Assembly: GCA_029260795.1 (NCBI GenBank)
Contig: JAJDCO010000031.1
Location: 62,001 to 126,000, forward strand
DNA length: 64,000 nucleotides
Origin: Planctomycetota bacterium
GTDB taxonomy: Bacteria > Planctomycetota > OFTM77
Direction: 5' to 3'
Of the stretch, positions 7,910 through 17,085 are shown piece by piece. Numbering within the stretch: the first letter of the stretch is position 1; every line of letters starts with the position of its first letter. Both the position numbers and the translations under genes were made by a program. The notes under the pieces are model-generated. The model worked only from the letters and a program-made list of their open reading frames with translations. It had not been told where the DNA came from and did no database searches.

Positions 7910-9397
7910 ATGATTCGCAAGGGCCTCGCGGGCGTCGTCGTCATCGGCCTTTGCCTCTTCGCGCCGAGCGTCGCGTTGGCACAAGACGCCGAGGTCGCCC
8001 GTCCCAACGTGCTCTTCATCGCCATCGATGACTTGAACGACTGGGTCGGCTGCCTCGGCGGTCACCCGCAGGTGCAGACGCCGCACATGGACGCCCTCGC
8101 CGCGCGCGGCACGCTCTTTCGGAACGCTCATTGCCAGGCCCCGCTCTGCAACGCGTCCCGAACCAGCTTGCTGACCGGTCTCCGTCCGACAACGACGGGA
8201 ATCTACGGGCTGGCGCCCTGGTTTCGAACCGTCCCGGCTCTGAAGGACCGCGTCACGCTCCCGCAGCTCTTCACCCGCCACGGCTACCACACGCTGACGA
8301 CGGGGAAGATCTACCACGGCGGTTATCCGCCGCGGGCGGAGCGCGATCGGGAGTTCGTCGAGTGGGGACCGGCGGCCGGCGTAGGGGCGCGTCCACCGCA
8401 GAAGCTCGTGACCACGCCGGGAGGCAATCACCCGCTCGTGGATTGGGGCACGTTTCCGCATCGGGACGAGGACAAGGGGGATTGGATCGTCGCCGACTGG
8501 GTCGTCGGAAAGCTGAAGAGCGATCTGCCGGAGCCCTTTTTCTTGGCCTGCGGCTTCTTCCTCCCTCACGTACCCAACTACGCGACGCAAGTGTGGTTTG
8601 ACCTGTATCCCGACGAGCAATTGGAGATGCCCGCGCTCCAAGCCGGTGATCGCGAAGACACGCCCCCGTTCTCGTGGTACCTGCACTGGAGCCTGCCCGA
8701 GCCGCGGCTGTCGTGGCTGCAATCGGCCGAGCAGTGGCGACCTTTGGTGCGGGCCTACCTCGCCACCATCAGCTTCGTCGACAGTCAGGTCGGGCGAGTG
8801 CTCGAGGCGTTGGAGGCGAGCGGCCATGCCGACGACACGATCGTGGTGCTGTGGTCGGATCACGGCTGGCATCTCGGGGAGAAGGAGATCTCCGGCAAGA
8901 ACAGCTTGTGGGAGCCGTCCACGCGTGTGCCCTTGGTCTTTGCCGGACCGGGCGTGCTCGCCGGCCGTCACTGCAACCGGCCCACGCAGCTGCTCGACAT
9001 CTATCCGACGCTGGCCGCGATGTGTGGCCTGCCCGCTCCGGAGGATTTGGAGGGCCACGACCTATCACCGCTCTTGAAGGATCCCGCCGCCGAGTGGCCC
9101 CACCCGGCGATCACGTCTCACAACCAGGGCAACCACGGGATTCGAACCGAGCGGTACCGTTACATTCGCTACGCCGATGGCTCGGAGGAGCTCTACGACC
9201 TGGAGCTCGATCCGCACGAGTGGACCAACCTCGCCAGGAGTCCATTGCATGTCGCTGTCATTGAGCAGCACCGGCGCTGGCTGCCGAGTGTCGACCTTCC
9301 GCCCGCTCCGGGAAGCCGACACCGTGTCCTGACCTACGACGCTGAGACGGGAGTGGCGGTCTGGGAAGGCAAGCCCATTCGCCAACCCGGCAAGTGA
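7910..9397 (+). CDS. Secreted sulfatase, iduronate-2-sulfatase-like
   Basis: A 495-residue enzyme with a clear signal peptide (cleavage expected after SVALA) and the alkaline-phosphatase-superfamily sulfatase fold. Metal ligands D40-D41 (IAIDDLND), the maturation site C80-N-A-S-R84 followed by TSLLTGLRP, and the later metal motif WSDHGWHLGEK are all present. C80 would be converted to formylglycine, the catalytic residue that attacks sulfate esters. Overall sequence is closest to iduronate-2-sulfatase-type enzymes acting on sulfated polysaccharides; the actual substrate is unknown. The ATG at 7910 begins the signal peptide, and GGAG lies just upstream. Confidence 0.93.
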   Translation: MIRKGLAGVVVIGLCLFAPSVALAQDAEVARPNVLFIAIDDLNDWVGCLGGHPQVQTPHMDALAARGTLFRNAHCQAPLCNASRTSLLTGLRPTTTGIYGLAPWFRTVPALKDRVTLPQLFTRHGYHTLTTGKIYHGGYPPRAERDREFVEWGPAAGVGARPPQKLVTTPGGNHPLVDWGTFPHRDEDKGDWIVADWVVGKLKSDLPEPFFLACGFFLPHVPNYATQVWFDLYPDEQLEMPALQAGDREDTPPFSWYLHWSLPEPRLSWLQSAEQWRPLVRAYLATISFVDSQVGRVLEALEASGHADDTIVVLWSDHGWHLGEKEISGKNSLWEPSTRVPLVFAGPGVLAGRHCNRPTQLLDIYPTLAAMCGLPAPEDLEGHDLSPLLKDPAAEWPHPAITSHNQGNHGIRTERYRYIRYADGSEELYDLELDPHEWTNLARSPLHVAVIEQHRRWLPSVDLPPAPGSRHRVLTYDAETGVAVWEGKPIRQPGK

Positions 9398-9430
9398 GTG
9401 AACGGGATCCGGGCCAGACACCCACGCGAA

Positions 9431-9566
9431 GGTGAGTGCCGCGCGCGGAGCGAGCGGGTCTCGCGACAAGAGGAGAAGGTCGTCGCCCGTTCCCGACCGA
9501 CTCATGGCAGGGCCTCACGACATCGCCCCACACGAATCGCGCGCGAAGCAAGCGGGAGCGACCGTT
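9431..9566. repeat. Dispersed GC-rich repeat, diverged copy
   Basis: From 9431 to about 9503 the plus strand (TGAGTGCCGCGCGCGGAGCG and on) matches, at roughly three quarters identity over about 65 bases, the reverse complement of the 82-bp repeat at 29368-29449 and 29503-29584. A second partial copy of its core (CGCGCGAAGCAAGCGGGAG) lies at about 9540-9558. The element occupies the convergent intergenic space between the sulfatase and the esterase; no gene is seen in 9398-9627. Confidence 0.55.
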
Positions 9567-9627
9567 GTCCCCACCCCAAGTGGGCGTACTCTGAACGGCC
9601 GGGAGATTCGCTGTCGCACGATACGGA

Positions 9628-10590
9628 TCAACGCTTCTCGAGGAGCTCCAGCAGAGCGCGACCCAGCGCATCTCCCAGCAGGAAGTAGCTCTCGGCGTTA
9701 CCGAACCAGTGATGGCCGTGGCCTGTGTTCGGGGAGTCTTCGGCGGGGCGAGCGAAGTCGGTCGTCTCGACGAAGCGCACGGAGCCGCGGAACTCGTCCC
9801 GCGTTGCGCCCTCTCTCTGAGCCTTGCGAAACTCGAGCATGGGGGCGCCTGCATCGGGCCCACCGTTGCCGAGCTCGCCGACGACGACGGGGAGCTGCGG
9901 CTTCTTCAGGTCCTTGCGGAGGTCTCGAATCAGGTGCCCCAAGTTGTCGGCATACTCGGCCCGCGCCTGCGCATCGACCATGTCGTTCCAGCCTTGGAGC
10001 CACACGAAGCCGATCAGGTCGTAGCCTTTGCCGTGGCCCGGGAAGTCTGTTTCCAGGCTCGCCAGCGCCTCTTCGATCTCGGCCATCATCTGCGTGTACT
10101 TGGGGCCGGTCGGACCCTCGCAGCTCGGTGGACGGAAGTCCTTGTAGAGGCTCTTGCCGCCCCAGGCGGTCTTGATCAGCAATACCGGCTCTGCGAAGTG
10201 ATCGCCCAGGACGTGTCCCATCTGCAGCTCGGGGCCCATGTGATGACGACCGCCGTAGCCCGTGAACCCGATCGTGAGTGGGCCCTTCTTCAGCTCGCTC
10301 GGCGTGCGGAATCGTACCCACACATCGTCTCGGACCACCCACGAGCCATCGTCGTTGCGCAGGTGCGCGAAGCGCGCGCGCTTGTTCGGCTCTTCGAGCA
10401 GTTGCGCCAGCGTTCCCCGACCGTCGTTGTAGTGCTCGGGATGGTCGAGGTCGACGACGCCTTGGCCTTCCATGTTGGACTGCCCGGCAAGGATGGCGAT
10501 CTTCCAGCGGGTGGCGCGGACCTTCTGCCCCCAGGCCTCGCCGGCCCACACGAAGAGAACGAGAACCGTGAATGGTATCCCAGCGCGCAT
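9628..10590 (-). CDS. Secreted SASA-domain carbohydrate esterase (sialate O-acetylesterase-like)
   Basis: A 320-residue SGNH-fold hydrolase of the SASA domain type (DUF303, carbohydrate esterase 6-like). A signal peptide ends near GEAWG. Block I is AGQSNMEGQG with the nucleophilic serine. The central GFVWLQGWNDM is the SASA tryptophan-rich block, and the catalytic His appears in GHHWFGNAESY near the C-terminus. Such enzymes remove acetyl groups from acetylated sugars such as xylan or sialic acid. Its neighbour, a convergent sulfatase, suggests joint removal of substituents from complex polysaccharides. Confidence 0.88.
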   Translation of the reverse strand: MRAGIPFTVLVLFVWAGEAWGQKVRATRWKIAILAGQSNMEGQGVVDLDHPEHYNDGRGTLAQLLEEPNKRARFAHLRNDDGSWVVRDDVWVRFRTPSELKKGPLTIGFTGYGGRHHMGPELQMGHVLGDHFAEPVLLIKTAWGGKSLYKDFRPPSCEGPTGPKYTQMMAEIEEALASLETDFPGHGKGYDLIGFVWLQGWNDMVDAQARAEYADNLGHLIRDLRKDLKKPQLPVVVGELGNGGPDAGAPMLEFRKAQREGATRDEFRGSVRFVETTDFARPAEDSPNTGHGHHWFGNAESYFLLGDALGRALLELLEKR

Positions 10591-10646
10591 GCAGCCGTCC
10601 TTTGCCTCTGGAGGGCCGTTGTGATCCGACCGTGATGGGTCGGGTC

Positions 10647-10675
10647 AGTCCGCGCGCCCGAAGGGCGCGCGGACT
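10647..10675 (-). terminator. Strong hairpin after the M28 peptidase
   Basis: A 13-bp perfect stem (10647-10659 with 10663-10675) around a GAA loop, starting 11 bases past the peptidase stop. No U-tract follows on the minus strand. Confidence 0.65.
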
Positions 10676-10685
10676 CGAGGGAGGC

Positions 10686-13517
10686 TCAGTTGGTCACGGT
10701 CATGGCGTCGACGTTCGTGAGATCGAAGCCGCCGAGGCCATCGGAGAGCAGAGCTTGAAAATACAGCGTCTGGCCGACGAGGTTGCCGTTGCTCAAGGTG
10801 AAGCTCGTCGCGAAGACGCCGGTCGATCCCGAGAGGGGGAAGGCCGGGAACAGGATGAGGTTCGCCAGGTTGCCGCCTCCGATTCCCAACGTGGGCAGGC
10901 CACCCGGAAGCGGTGTGTTGCCGGGGATCAGGCTGGCCAGGGGCAAGGCGAGGTCGCCGGGCTGGCCGCCGAGGGCGGTCGCGTACGTGACGCCGATCTT
11001 GGCCGTGTCCGGCAGAACGATCTGCGGCGGATCCGTCACGACGTAGGTGTAGGACTGGCTCGTCGGCCCAGCGGCATTCTCGATCGTGACCGTGGTCGCC
11101 CCGAGAGCCTGGGCCGGCGGCGTGTCGAAGGTCAGCTGGCTGTCGCTCTGGATCTGGAAGGGGACGCTGACGCCTCCGACCTGAACATCCACCACGTTGG
11201 CGAGGTGATCCCCCGAGGCCATGACGGTGGTGCTGCCGACGGCCGGACCGCTGCCAGGCGACAGCGAGAAGCTCGGCTTGCCCGAGCCGATCGTGACGAA
11301 GCGGACGTCGTCGACGTTCCAACCGCCGAACTGAACGCCAGCATCGGCTTTGAGGCGGAAGCGCACCCGAACGTTCGTCTTGCCATCGGCGATCGCCGAG
11401 ATGTCGTAGTCCTGGAGAGTCCAGGCCGTGTCGATGGTGTGATTCGCTCCGCCGCCGGGCGTGGTCTGGTTCTGCCAGATCGTCGAGTAGCTCGATCCGT
11501 TGTTACCGCTCACCTCGACGCGCGCCTGATCGTAGAAGCCGTCTTCGACGCTCAGGAAGCGGTTGAACTGCAGGCGAACGTTGGAGGAGCCCGAGCAGTC
11601 GACGGACGGGGAGATCAGCAGGTTCTCGGCGTTGGCGGCGTACTCCCCGTTCCAGTTCGATCCCCGGATGGAGAGGTCGTTGCCCCAGACGCGCGTGCCG
11701 GATGCTGCCGATGACGGATCGAAGCCCGAGTTCGAGCTGGCCGGATTGCCGCGATCCCAGTCGTCTTGCGTGGAGACCTGTTGGGTGGTCCAGCCTTCGT
11801 TGCCGGCCGCCTCGAAGTCCCAACCACCGATGACGTCGACCTCACCGACGATGAAGGAATGATACGTCCCTGAGTTCGAGGGCGACGTCTGCGAGTTCCC
11901 TTGGTCGTCCATGGCCGTGATGTCGTAGTCGACGAAGGCGGGCGCGGCTTGACCCGGGATGTTGCCGGCATACTCATTCGGGTTGCCGGTCGCCGTCATC
12001 GACACCGTCGCGAAGGAGCCGCCTCCGACTCGGTATCGGAGATCGACCTGTGTGACGTTCGAGCCGATCAGCGATTGGACGTCGGCGACGACGAGGTAGG
12101 GACCCACCTCATTGACGGTGTCGGTCAGGGGCGAGTGGGTGATCGTCAGGTCGACGGGGACGGCCAGCTCGGCTACGGTCGCCACCAACGATTGAGTGAT
12201 CAGGCGAGAGAGTGTGAAGTCGTTGGCGCTGGTGTTGAGGACGTCGCTGCCCGTGTGGATGAATGGTGAGTAGCTGCCGAGATCCTCGAAGGGAAAGATG
12301 GCGGCGAAGCCGGCGGCATTGAAGGCCGCGTGGTCGCTCGAGCCGCCGCTGAGGCTGCCTTGCTGGATTCCCAGCGCCGGCACGTAGGTCTGCGTCGCCT
12401 GAATCGCGAAGTTGGTCAGCGACGACGATGTATTGTTCGTCACGAAGTCGACGTCCCGCGTGTCGCCGGAGGCGCGGTAGGCATTCATGTCGGTGTTGAC
12501 CATGCCGACGATGTTGACTCCGTTGGACTGCGCCCACTGCGCATAGGCGTTGCTGCCGACCAGGCCGAGCTCTTCGGAGGCGAAGAGCATGAAGCGGATC
12601 GTCCCCTCGAACGAGTGCTGGCTGAGAATACGCGCGACCTCGAGGACGGCGGAGGAGCCCGATGCGTTGTCGTCGGCACCCGGCGCGTTCGATCCCGAGT
12701 GGTTGATCGAGTCCCAGTGCGCTCCGAGGACGTAGATGTCATTGGGCCGGGTCTGTCCCGTCAGCTCGGCCACGATGTTGTCCGCTCCCGAGTCGAAGTT
12801 GAATGTGCTGACACTCAGGTTGGGGATGCCTTGGAACCGGCCGACAAGGTACGGCTGCACGGTGTTCTTGGCGGTGTTGGACGTCGAGAGGCGAGTCGAG
12901 TAGCTCGACAGCGTGATGACCTCGTTGCGCAGTCGGGTCTGATCGACTTGATCGACCATGGCCTGAATGCGCGGATCGGCCGCGGCCGCCGTCGACGAGC
13001 TTCCGCCGAATGACGGGGGAGCGTTCCGCGCCGCCCAAGGCGTGCGCGTGACGCGCTGCACTCGATGGCAGCCGCCACCCGGATGCTCCTGGCGGATGTG
13101 CTGAGCACCCGCCTCCGAAGCCGCGATCAACGCGACCTGTGGGCCGCGCCACAGAACCACCCCATAGCTCGAGAGCTCTTCGCCGGACTCGGCCTCGGAC
13201 AGGGACAGCACCCACAGATCCGCCTTGATGGCGCTGCGGTCCAGCACCTCGAAGCCCAGGCCCGCTCGCCGAAGGTACTCCATGCCGTTGGAGTCGGTGG
13301 CGAGGAGCGTGAAGTCGCCGAAGTCGCCCCAGATCTGGGTGAGACGCGTGAGCGCCACCAGGTGGCCTTCGGGCAACGATCCTTCCACGGCGATCATCTC
13401 GTCGGAGCGGGGGGCGGTCTCACTGGAGAAAGTCGTCTGTGCCGGAGCCGATCCGATCAGACCCAGCAGCCCGATCCACGTCACGATCCCTCCGAGACTC
13501 CGATGCATCTTCTTCAT
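10686..13517 (-). CDS. Secreted M28-family zinc aminopeptidase with C-terminal adhesion-like modules
   Basis: A 943-residue secreted peptidase. After a signal peptide (ends near SAPAQ) and a propeptide-like region comes an M28 catalytic domain at about residues 190-480. Zinc ligands and catalytic residues are visible: H267 and D269 (GAHWDS), D282-D283 (GADDNASG), E315-E316 (SEELGL), an Asp in NTDMNAYR, and a His in FIHTGSDVLN. Next are a beta domain (ITHSPLTDTV), a MAM/LamG-like segment (WDFEAAGNEGW to WNVDDVRF) and an IPT/TIG-like domain (SPGSGPAVGSTTVMASG). The last 90 residues form a module seen in other secreted proteins here (LVGQTLYFQALL). The start at 13517 (MKKMHRS) precedes the signal peptide. 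Confidence 0.9.
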   Translation of the reverse strand: MKKMHRSLGGIVTWIGLLGLIGSAPAQTTFSSETAPRSDEMIAVEGSLPEGHLVALTRLTQIWGDFGDFTLLATDSNGMEYLRRAGLGFEVLDRSAIKADLWVLSLSEAESGEELSSYGVVLWRGPQVALIAASEAGAQHIRQEHPGGGCHRVQRVTRTPWAARNAPPSFGGSSSTAAAADPRIQAMVDQVDQTRLRNEVITLSSYSTRLSTSNTAKNTVQPYLVGRFQGIPNLSVSTFNFDSGADNIVAELTGQTRPNDIYVLGAHWDSINHSGSNAPGADDNASGSSAVLEVARILSQHSFEGTIRFMLFASEELGLVGSNAYAQWAQSNGVNIVGMVNTDMNAYRASGDTRDVDFVTNNTSSSLTNFAIQATQTYVPALGIQQGSLSGGSSDHAAFNAAGFAAIFPFEDLGSYSPFIHTGSDVLNTSANDFTLSRLITQSLVATVAELAVPVDLTITHSPLTDTVNEVGPYLVVADVQSLIGSNVTQVDLRYRVGGGSFATVSMTATGNPNEYAGNIPGQAAPAFVDYDITAMDDQGNSQTSPSNSGTYHSFIVGEVDVIGGWDFEAAGNEGWTTQQVSTQDDWDRGNPASSNSGFDPSSAASGTRVWGNDLSIRGSNWNGEYAANAENLLISPSVDCSGSSNVRLQFNRFLSVEDGFYDQARVEVSGNNGSSYSTIWQNQTTPGGGANHTIDTAWTLQDYDISAIADGKTNVRVRFRLKADAGVQFGGWNVDDVRFVTIGSGKPSFSLSPGSGPAVGSTTVMASGDHLANVVDVQVGGVSVPFQIQSDSQLTFDTPPAQALGATTVTIENAAGPTSQSYTYVVTDPPQIVLPDTAKIGVTYATALGGQPGDLALPLASLIPGNTPLPGGLPTLGIGGGNLANLILFPAFPLSGSTGVFATSFTLSNGNLVGQTLYFQALLSDGLGGFDLTNVDAMTVTN

Positions 13518-13851
13518 GTGTGCTTTCCTCGTGTCCGGCGTTGACTCATTTTCTCGTAGTTCCGCTGTCTTCAGCGCGCAGTGAGAAGCCTCGCGGCCCG
13601 GTTCGGCTCGAGGCCTGGAAGCTGGCAAGAGAGCGGTGCTCTCGCGCGTTCGAGTTGTTCCATCGCAGTGAAACCGGGCTCGCTCGCGATTGTACGAGAG
13701 GGACGAGCCCGCGACTCCGACTTTTGAGCCAGGAGCCCGAAGAGTCGCCTCGGTATCTCGGTCGATCGAGGGAGTCTCACGCGAAACGCAACGGCCCGAT
13801 CGCTCAGTGGCTCCGTTCGAATCGGAACGCCGGGGAGGTCGTCGATGGTCG
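13518..13851. other. Intergenic, no gene seen
   Basis: Upstream region of the M28 peptidase gene. No frame here has family-like protein sequence. It must contain the peptidase promoter, which I cannot place. Confidence 0.4.
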
Positions 13852-14118
13852 TGACCTCGTGCCCACTACCAAGGCTTCTTCTTCGTCCGGGACAGCTGCG
13901 CCGCCGCGGCCGGCGAGCTGAGCCTGTCGATCGACGTGATGTAAGGAGCCTCGACGGTCCAAGGCTACGATCGGGTTCCCATCACGGGGCCGCCGCTCAC
14001 TGATCGGTTCATCGACCTGGCGAGCAACTACTCGAGGACCCAGGGCATCAAGCCACCTTTCATTGGCAGCGTGCTGCCGACGAAGCATCTGGTCTCGGGG
14101 ATCTTCACGGTCGATTGA
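13852..14118 (+). pseudogene. Remnant of an unrecognised gene
   Basis: One plus frame reads protein-like on both sides of an in-frame TAA at 13942-13944: upstream YQGFFFVRDSC and GELSLSIDV, downstream QGYDRVPITGPPLTDRFIDL and PFIGSVLPTKHLVSGIFTV, ending at TGA 14116-14118. There is no start codon and another stop just upstream. A strong hairpin begins 9 bases after the final stop, as after real genes in this window. This looks like the C-terminal remnant of a decayed gene. I do not recognise the family. Confidence 0.35.
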
Positions 14119-14126
14119 GTCCGCTC

Positions 14127-14145
14127 GGCGGGCGAATCGCCCGCC
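14127..14145. terminator. Bidirectional hairpin terminator
   Basis: GGCGGGCG (14127-14134) and CGCCCGCC (14138-14145) around AAT, 8 bases past the MtfA-like stop on the minus strand and 9 bases past the plus-strand remnant. Confidence 0.6.
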
Positions 14146-14152
14146 ACCTTTC

Positions 14153-14905
14153 TCAGCGCGGCGATTGACCGTAGTACTCGCAAAGCACGGCATAGAGCTC
14201 GGGATGACGCCGTTCGAGGTGTCTCCCTTTTTCGAAGAAGCACTCGGTCGCGACCGCGAAGAACTCGGCCGGGTTGGTGGCTCCGTAGTGATCGAGCAGC
14301 GTCGCGTGACCGTGCTCCGAAGCATCGCGGAGGCGCTCGTACTCCTTCGTCATCACGCGCACCCAGTCCGTGATCATCGCTCGATGTTTCAACGGTGGCG
14401 TGCCATCGGCGAGCCCGTCGCGCATGTCGAGCTTGTGAGCGAGCTCGTGGAAGACGAGATTGCGGCCGTCCGCGCCTTGCGTCACGTCGCCTTGGATCGA
14501 GTCCCAGGCCAGGATGACAGGGCCGCCGGGCCACGCCTCGCCCAGATTCGCCTGACCCGATCGAACGACGCCCGCCGCGTCGCGGTGATCCTGCGTCCGG
14601 TAGGTCGAAGGGTAGACGAGGATCGTGGAGACGTTGGGATAGTGATCATGATCCAGCTCGAGCGTCAGGAGGCAGGCTTGAGCCGCGATGATGACCTTCA
14701 TCTCATCCGTCAGGTTCAGCCCGCCGCAGCCCTCCCAGGACTTCTCGGCGACGAAGATGCGGAGGTCGTCTCGCAGCCGAGCCTGCTGATCGGCGGACAG
14801 GTGTGCGTAGAAAGGAAGGGCCTCGAGCCATGGAAGCCAGGCCTGAGGGAAGGGCGAGCGAAGCAGCTTCTCGCGACGCTTGCGCCGAAGCCATGAGAAG
14901 ATCAT
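14153..14905 (-). CDS. mtfA: MtfA-like zinc peptidase (M90)
   Basis: A 250-residue protein with M90 hallmarks: N-terminal basic segment, the family stretch FVAEKSWEGCGGLNLTDEMK, the zinc motif HELAH (HELAHKLDMRDG), and the downstream glutamate in NPAEFFAVATECFFE that serves as third ligand. In E. coli MtfA cleaves peptides and binds the repressor Mlc, modulating glucose uptake; whether a Mlc partner exists here is unknown. Length matches the family. It is transcribed in the same direction as hutH, 66 bases downstream. Confidence 0.9.
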   Translation of the reverse strand: MIFSWLRRKRREKLLRSPFPQAWLPWLEALPFYAHLSADQQARLRDDLRIFVAEKSWEGCGGLNLTDEMKVIIAAQACLLTLELDHDHYPNVSTILVYPSTYRTQDHRDAAGVVRSGQANLGEAWPGGPVILAWDSIQGDVTQGADGRNLVFHELAHKLDMRDGLADGTPPLKHRAMITDWVRVMTKEYERLRDASEHGHATLLDHYGATNPAEFFAVATECFFEKGRHLERRHPELYAVLCEYYGQSPR

Positions 14906-14971
14906 CGGTCGGTTCCACGGGAGCGGTCGCGAGGAGGGCGAGCTCCCTCCACGCGCCGGAGACTCTGTTGG

Positions 14972-16507
14972 CTACGCCAGCTCACCGCACGCCGCTTTGA
15001 CGGTCTCGACGAAGGCGCGGCTCTTGACCAGGTCGGTGAGTGCTTCGATGTCGGGCGCCAGGTACCGGTCGCCGTCGAGCTTGGGCACGCGCTCTCGGAT
15101 CTGCTCAAAGGCGGCCTCGACGCCGCGGCCGGCTTTGAGCGGGCGGCGATAGTCCAAACCCTGCGCGCCGCACATGAGCTCGATGGCCAGCACACGCTCG
15201 ACGTTGCGGACGATGGCTCGGGCCGTGCGGGCGGCGTTCACGCCCATGGAGACGTGGTCCTCTTTGTTGCCGGACGTCGGGATCGAGTCGACGCTGGCCG
15301 GATGTGCCAGGCCTTTGTTCTCGCTGACCAGCGCGGCGGCGACGACCTGGGGGATCATGAATCCCGAGTGCACGCCGCCGCCCTCGACAAGAAACGCTGG
15401 CAAGCCGGAGAGGTCCGGGTTCACGAGGTTCTCGATGCGACGCTCGGAGATGCTCGCCAGCTCGGCGGCTGCGATGCCAGCGTAGTCGAGAGCCATCGCG
15501 ATCGCTTGGCCGTGGAAGTTGCCGCCCGAGACGATGTCGCCATTCTCGAAGATCAGCGGGTTGTCGCTGACTGCGTTGACCTCAGTCTCGAGCACTCCGG
15601 CCACATGATCGATGGCCCCCCGCGAGGCACCGTGTACTTGCGGCATGCAGCGCAAGCAGTAGGGATCCTGCACGCGATTGCAGTCCGCGTGCGAGGGCAG
15701 GATCTGGCTATCCCGCATCAGGTGGTGCATGTTCTGCGAAACGGCGAGCTGGCCGGGGTGCGGCTTCAGCCGATGGATGCGCTCGTCGAATGGCTTGATG
15801 CTGCCCATGAGCGCCTCGAGCGACAAGGCACCGGCGATGTCGGCGACGCGGGCGAGGTGCTGAAGGTCGAGCACGACCCCGGTGCCGAGGGTCGTCATCA
15901 TCTGGGTGCCGTTGATGAGCGCCAGGCCTTCCTTGGCTTGGAGCACGAGAGGCTTCAAGCCGGCACCCTGCAACGCGTCGGCGCTGCTGACACGCTTTCC
16001 GTCGACGAGGGCTTCGCCCTCGCCGATCAGCACCAACGCCAGATGCGCCAGCGGAGCCAAGTCGCCACTCGCCCCGACCGAGCCTTGCTCGGGGATGACC
16101 GGCGTGATGCCGCGATTGTAGAGCTCCAAGAGCCGCTCGACCACGTCGAGGCGCGCACCCGAGAAGCCGCGCGAGATGGACAAGGCACGCAGTAACAGCA
16201 TGCGACGTGCGGTCGGGATCGGCAGCGGGTCCCCGACTCCACAGGCGTGGCTCAGGATCAGATTGCGCTGCAGGGCCTCGATCTGGTCGGGCGCGATGCG
16301 CTGGGAGGCGAGCTTGCCGAAGCCGGTGTTGATGCCGTAGTAGGCCTTGCCGTCTCCGAGATGGGATTCGACGATCTGGCGAGACGCCTGAATGGCGGTC
16401 CGCGATGCTTCGGAGAGCTCCACCCGAATGCCCGAGTCTCGTCTCAGGTCATCCAGGTCTTTCAGAGTCCAGCCGGTCGGCGAGATCTCCATCGTGCGCT
16501 GGCCCAT
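14972..16507 (-). CDS. hutH: Histidine ammonia-lyase
   Basis: A 511-residue enzyme, full length for HutH. It deaminates L-histidine to urocanate, the first step of histidine catabolism. The Ala-Ser-Gly triad that cyclises into the MIO electrophile is in GSVGASGDLAPLAHL. Family motifs YGINTGFGKLAS, LINGTQMMT, QDPYCLRCMPQVHG, NFHGQ and TSGNKEDHVSMG are intact. Two starts are possible: 16507 (MGQRT), with GAAGGA about 9 bases upstream, and 16492 (MEISP). It follows efpL by 5 bases, so the two are in one operon; the next pathway enzyme, hutU, is divergent about 1 kb away. Confidence 0.96.
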   Translation of the reverse strand: MGQRTMEISPTGWTLKDLDDLRRDSGIRVELSEASRTAIQASRQIVESHLGDGKAYYGINTGFGKLASQRIAPDQIEALQRNLILSHACGVGDPLPIPTARRMLLLRALSISRGFSGARLDVVERLLELYNRGITPVIPEQGSVGASGDLAPLAHLALVLIGEGEALVDGKRVSSADALQGAGLKPLVLQAKEGLALINGTQMMTTLGTGVVLDLQHLARVADIAGALSLEALMGSIKPFDERIHRLKPHPGQLAVSQNMHHLMRDSQILPSHADCNRVQDPYCLRCMPQVHGASRGAIDHVAGVLETEVNAVSDNPLIFENGDIVSGGNFHGQAIAMALDYAGIAAAELASISERRIENLVNPDLSGLPAFLVEGGGVHSGFMIPQVVAAALVSENKGLAHPASVDSIPTSGNKEDHVSMGVNAARTARAIVRNVERVLAIELMCGAQGLDYRRPLKAGRGVEAAFEQIRERVPKLDGDRYLAPDIEALTDLVKSRAFVETVKAACGELA

Positions 16508-16512
16508 CGTTC

Positions 16513-17085
16513 TCAGTCCTTCACGCGCTCGACGTAACGGCCGTCGCGCGTGTCGACGCGGATCAACTGTCCGGGCTCGAGGTACTCGGGAACGTTGACG
16601 ATCTTTCCGGTCTCGAGCGTCGCCGGCTTCGCGCGCGCTTGGGCGGTCGCGCCCTTGATGGCGGGCTCGCACTCGATGACCCTCATCTCGACGTGGGGCG
16701 GCAGCTCGATGCCGATCACCTTCTCGTTGAAGACCATCGCCTCGAGGCCTTCGAGACCATCGATCAGATAGTCCGGCGCATCCCCGAGCTCCTCCGCCGA
16801 CAGAGGGAACTGCTCGAAGCTGTCCTCATCCATGAAGTGGAAGCCGGTTCCGTCCTGGTAGAGGAACTGGACGGGACGTTTTTCGAAGTTGGGCTCGGCG
16901 AGCTTGTCGCCGCCGCGATAGGTCTTGTCGAAGACCTGCTGGGTGCGGAGGTTTCGGACCTTGATCTTGACCATCGTCGACGCGCCGCGTGCCGAAGGCG
17001 ATTGGATGGCGACATCGAGGATGAGGTACGGGTCGCCGTCGATCTCGACCAGGACTCCGCGCTTGAATTCACTCGTGGTCAGCAT
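16513..17085 (-). CDS. efpL: Elongation factor P paralogue, EfpL (YeiP) type
   Basis: A 190-residue three-domain EF-P family protein. Residues 28-37 (IQSPSARGAS) form the domain I loop and put Arg33 at the tip where canonical EF-P has Lys34. The C-terminal stretch (KGATAQARAKPATLETG, VPEYLEPGQLIRV) matches YeiP/EfpL more closely than classical EF-P. EF-P family proteins bind stalled ribosomes and rescue polyproline-type arrests. The start ATG at 17085 gives MLTTSEFKRG, the family N-terminus; the longer open frame upstream is not used. It leads an operon with hutH. Confidence 0.88.
   Translation of the reverse strand: MLTTSEFKRGVLVEIDGDPYLILDVAIQSPSARGASTMVKIKVRNLRTQQVFDKTYRGGDKLAEPNFEKRPVQFLYQDGTGFHFMDEDSFEQFPLSAEELGDAPDYLIDGLEGLEAMVFNEKVIGIELPPHVEMRVIECEPAIKGATAQARAKPATLETGKIVNVPEYLEPGQLIRVDTRDGRYVERVKD

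Noticed and set aside
13790..13835. GTTCGAATC resembling a tRNA T-loop.
   Set aside because: No matching acceptor, D or anticodon arms could be built around it.
13942..13944. In-frame TAA considered as a recoding site like the two UGA codons.
   Set aside because: TAA is not decoded as selenocysteine, there is no start codon, and a further stop lies upstream; decay explains it better.
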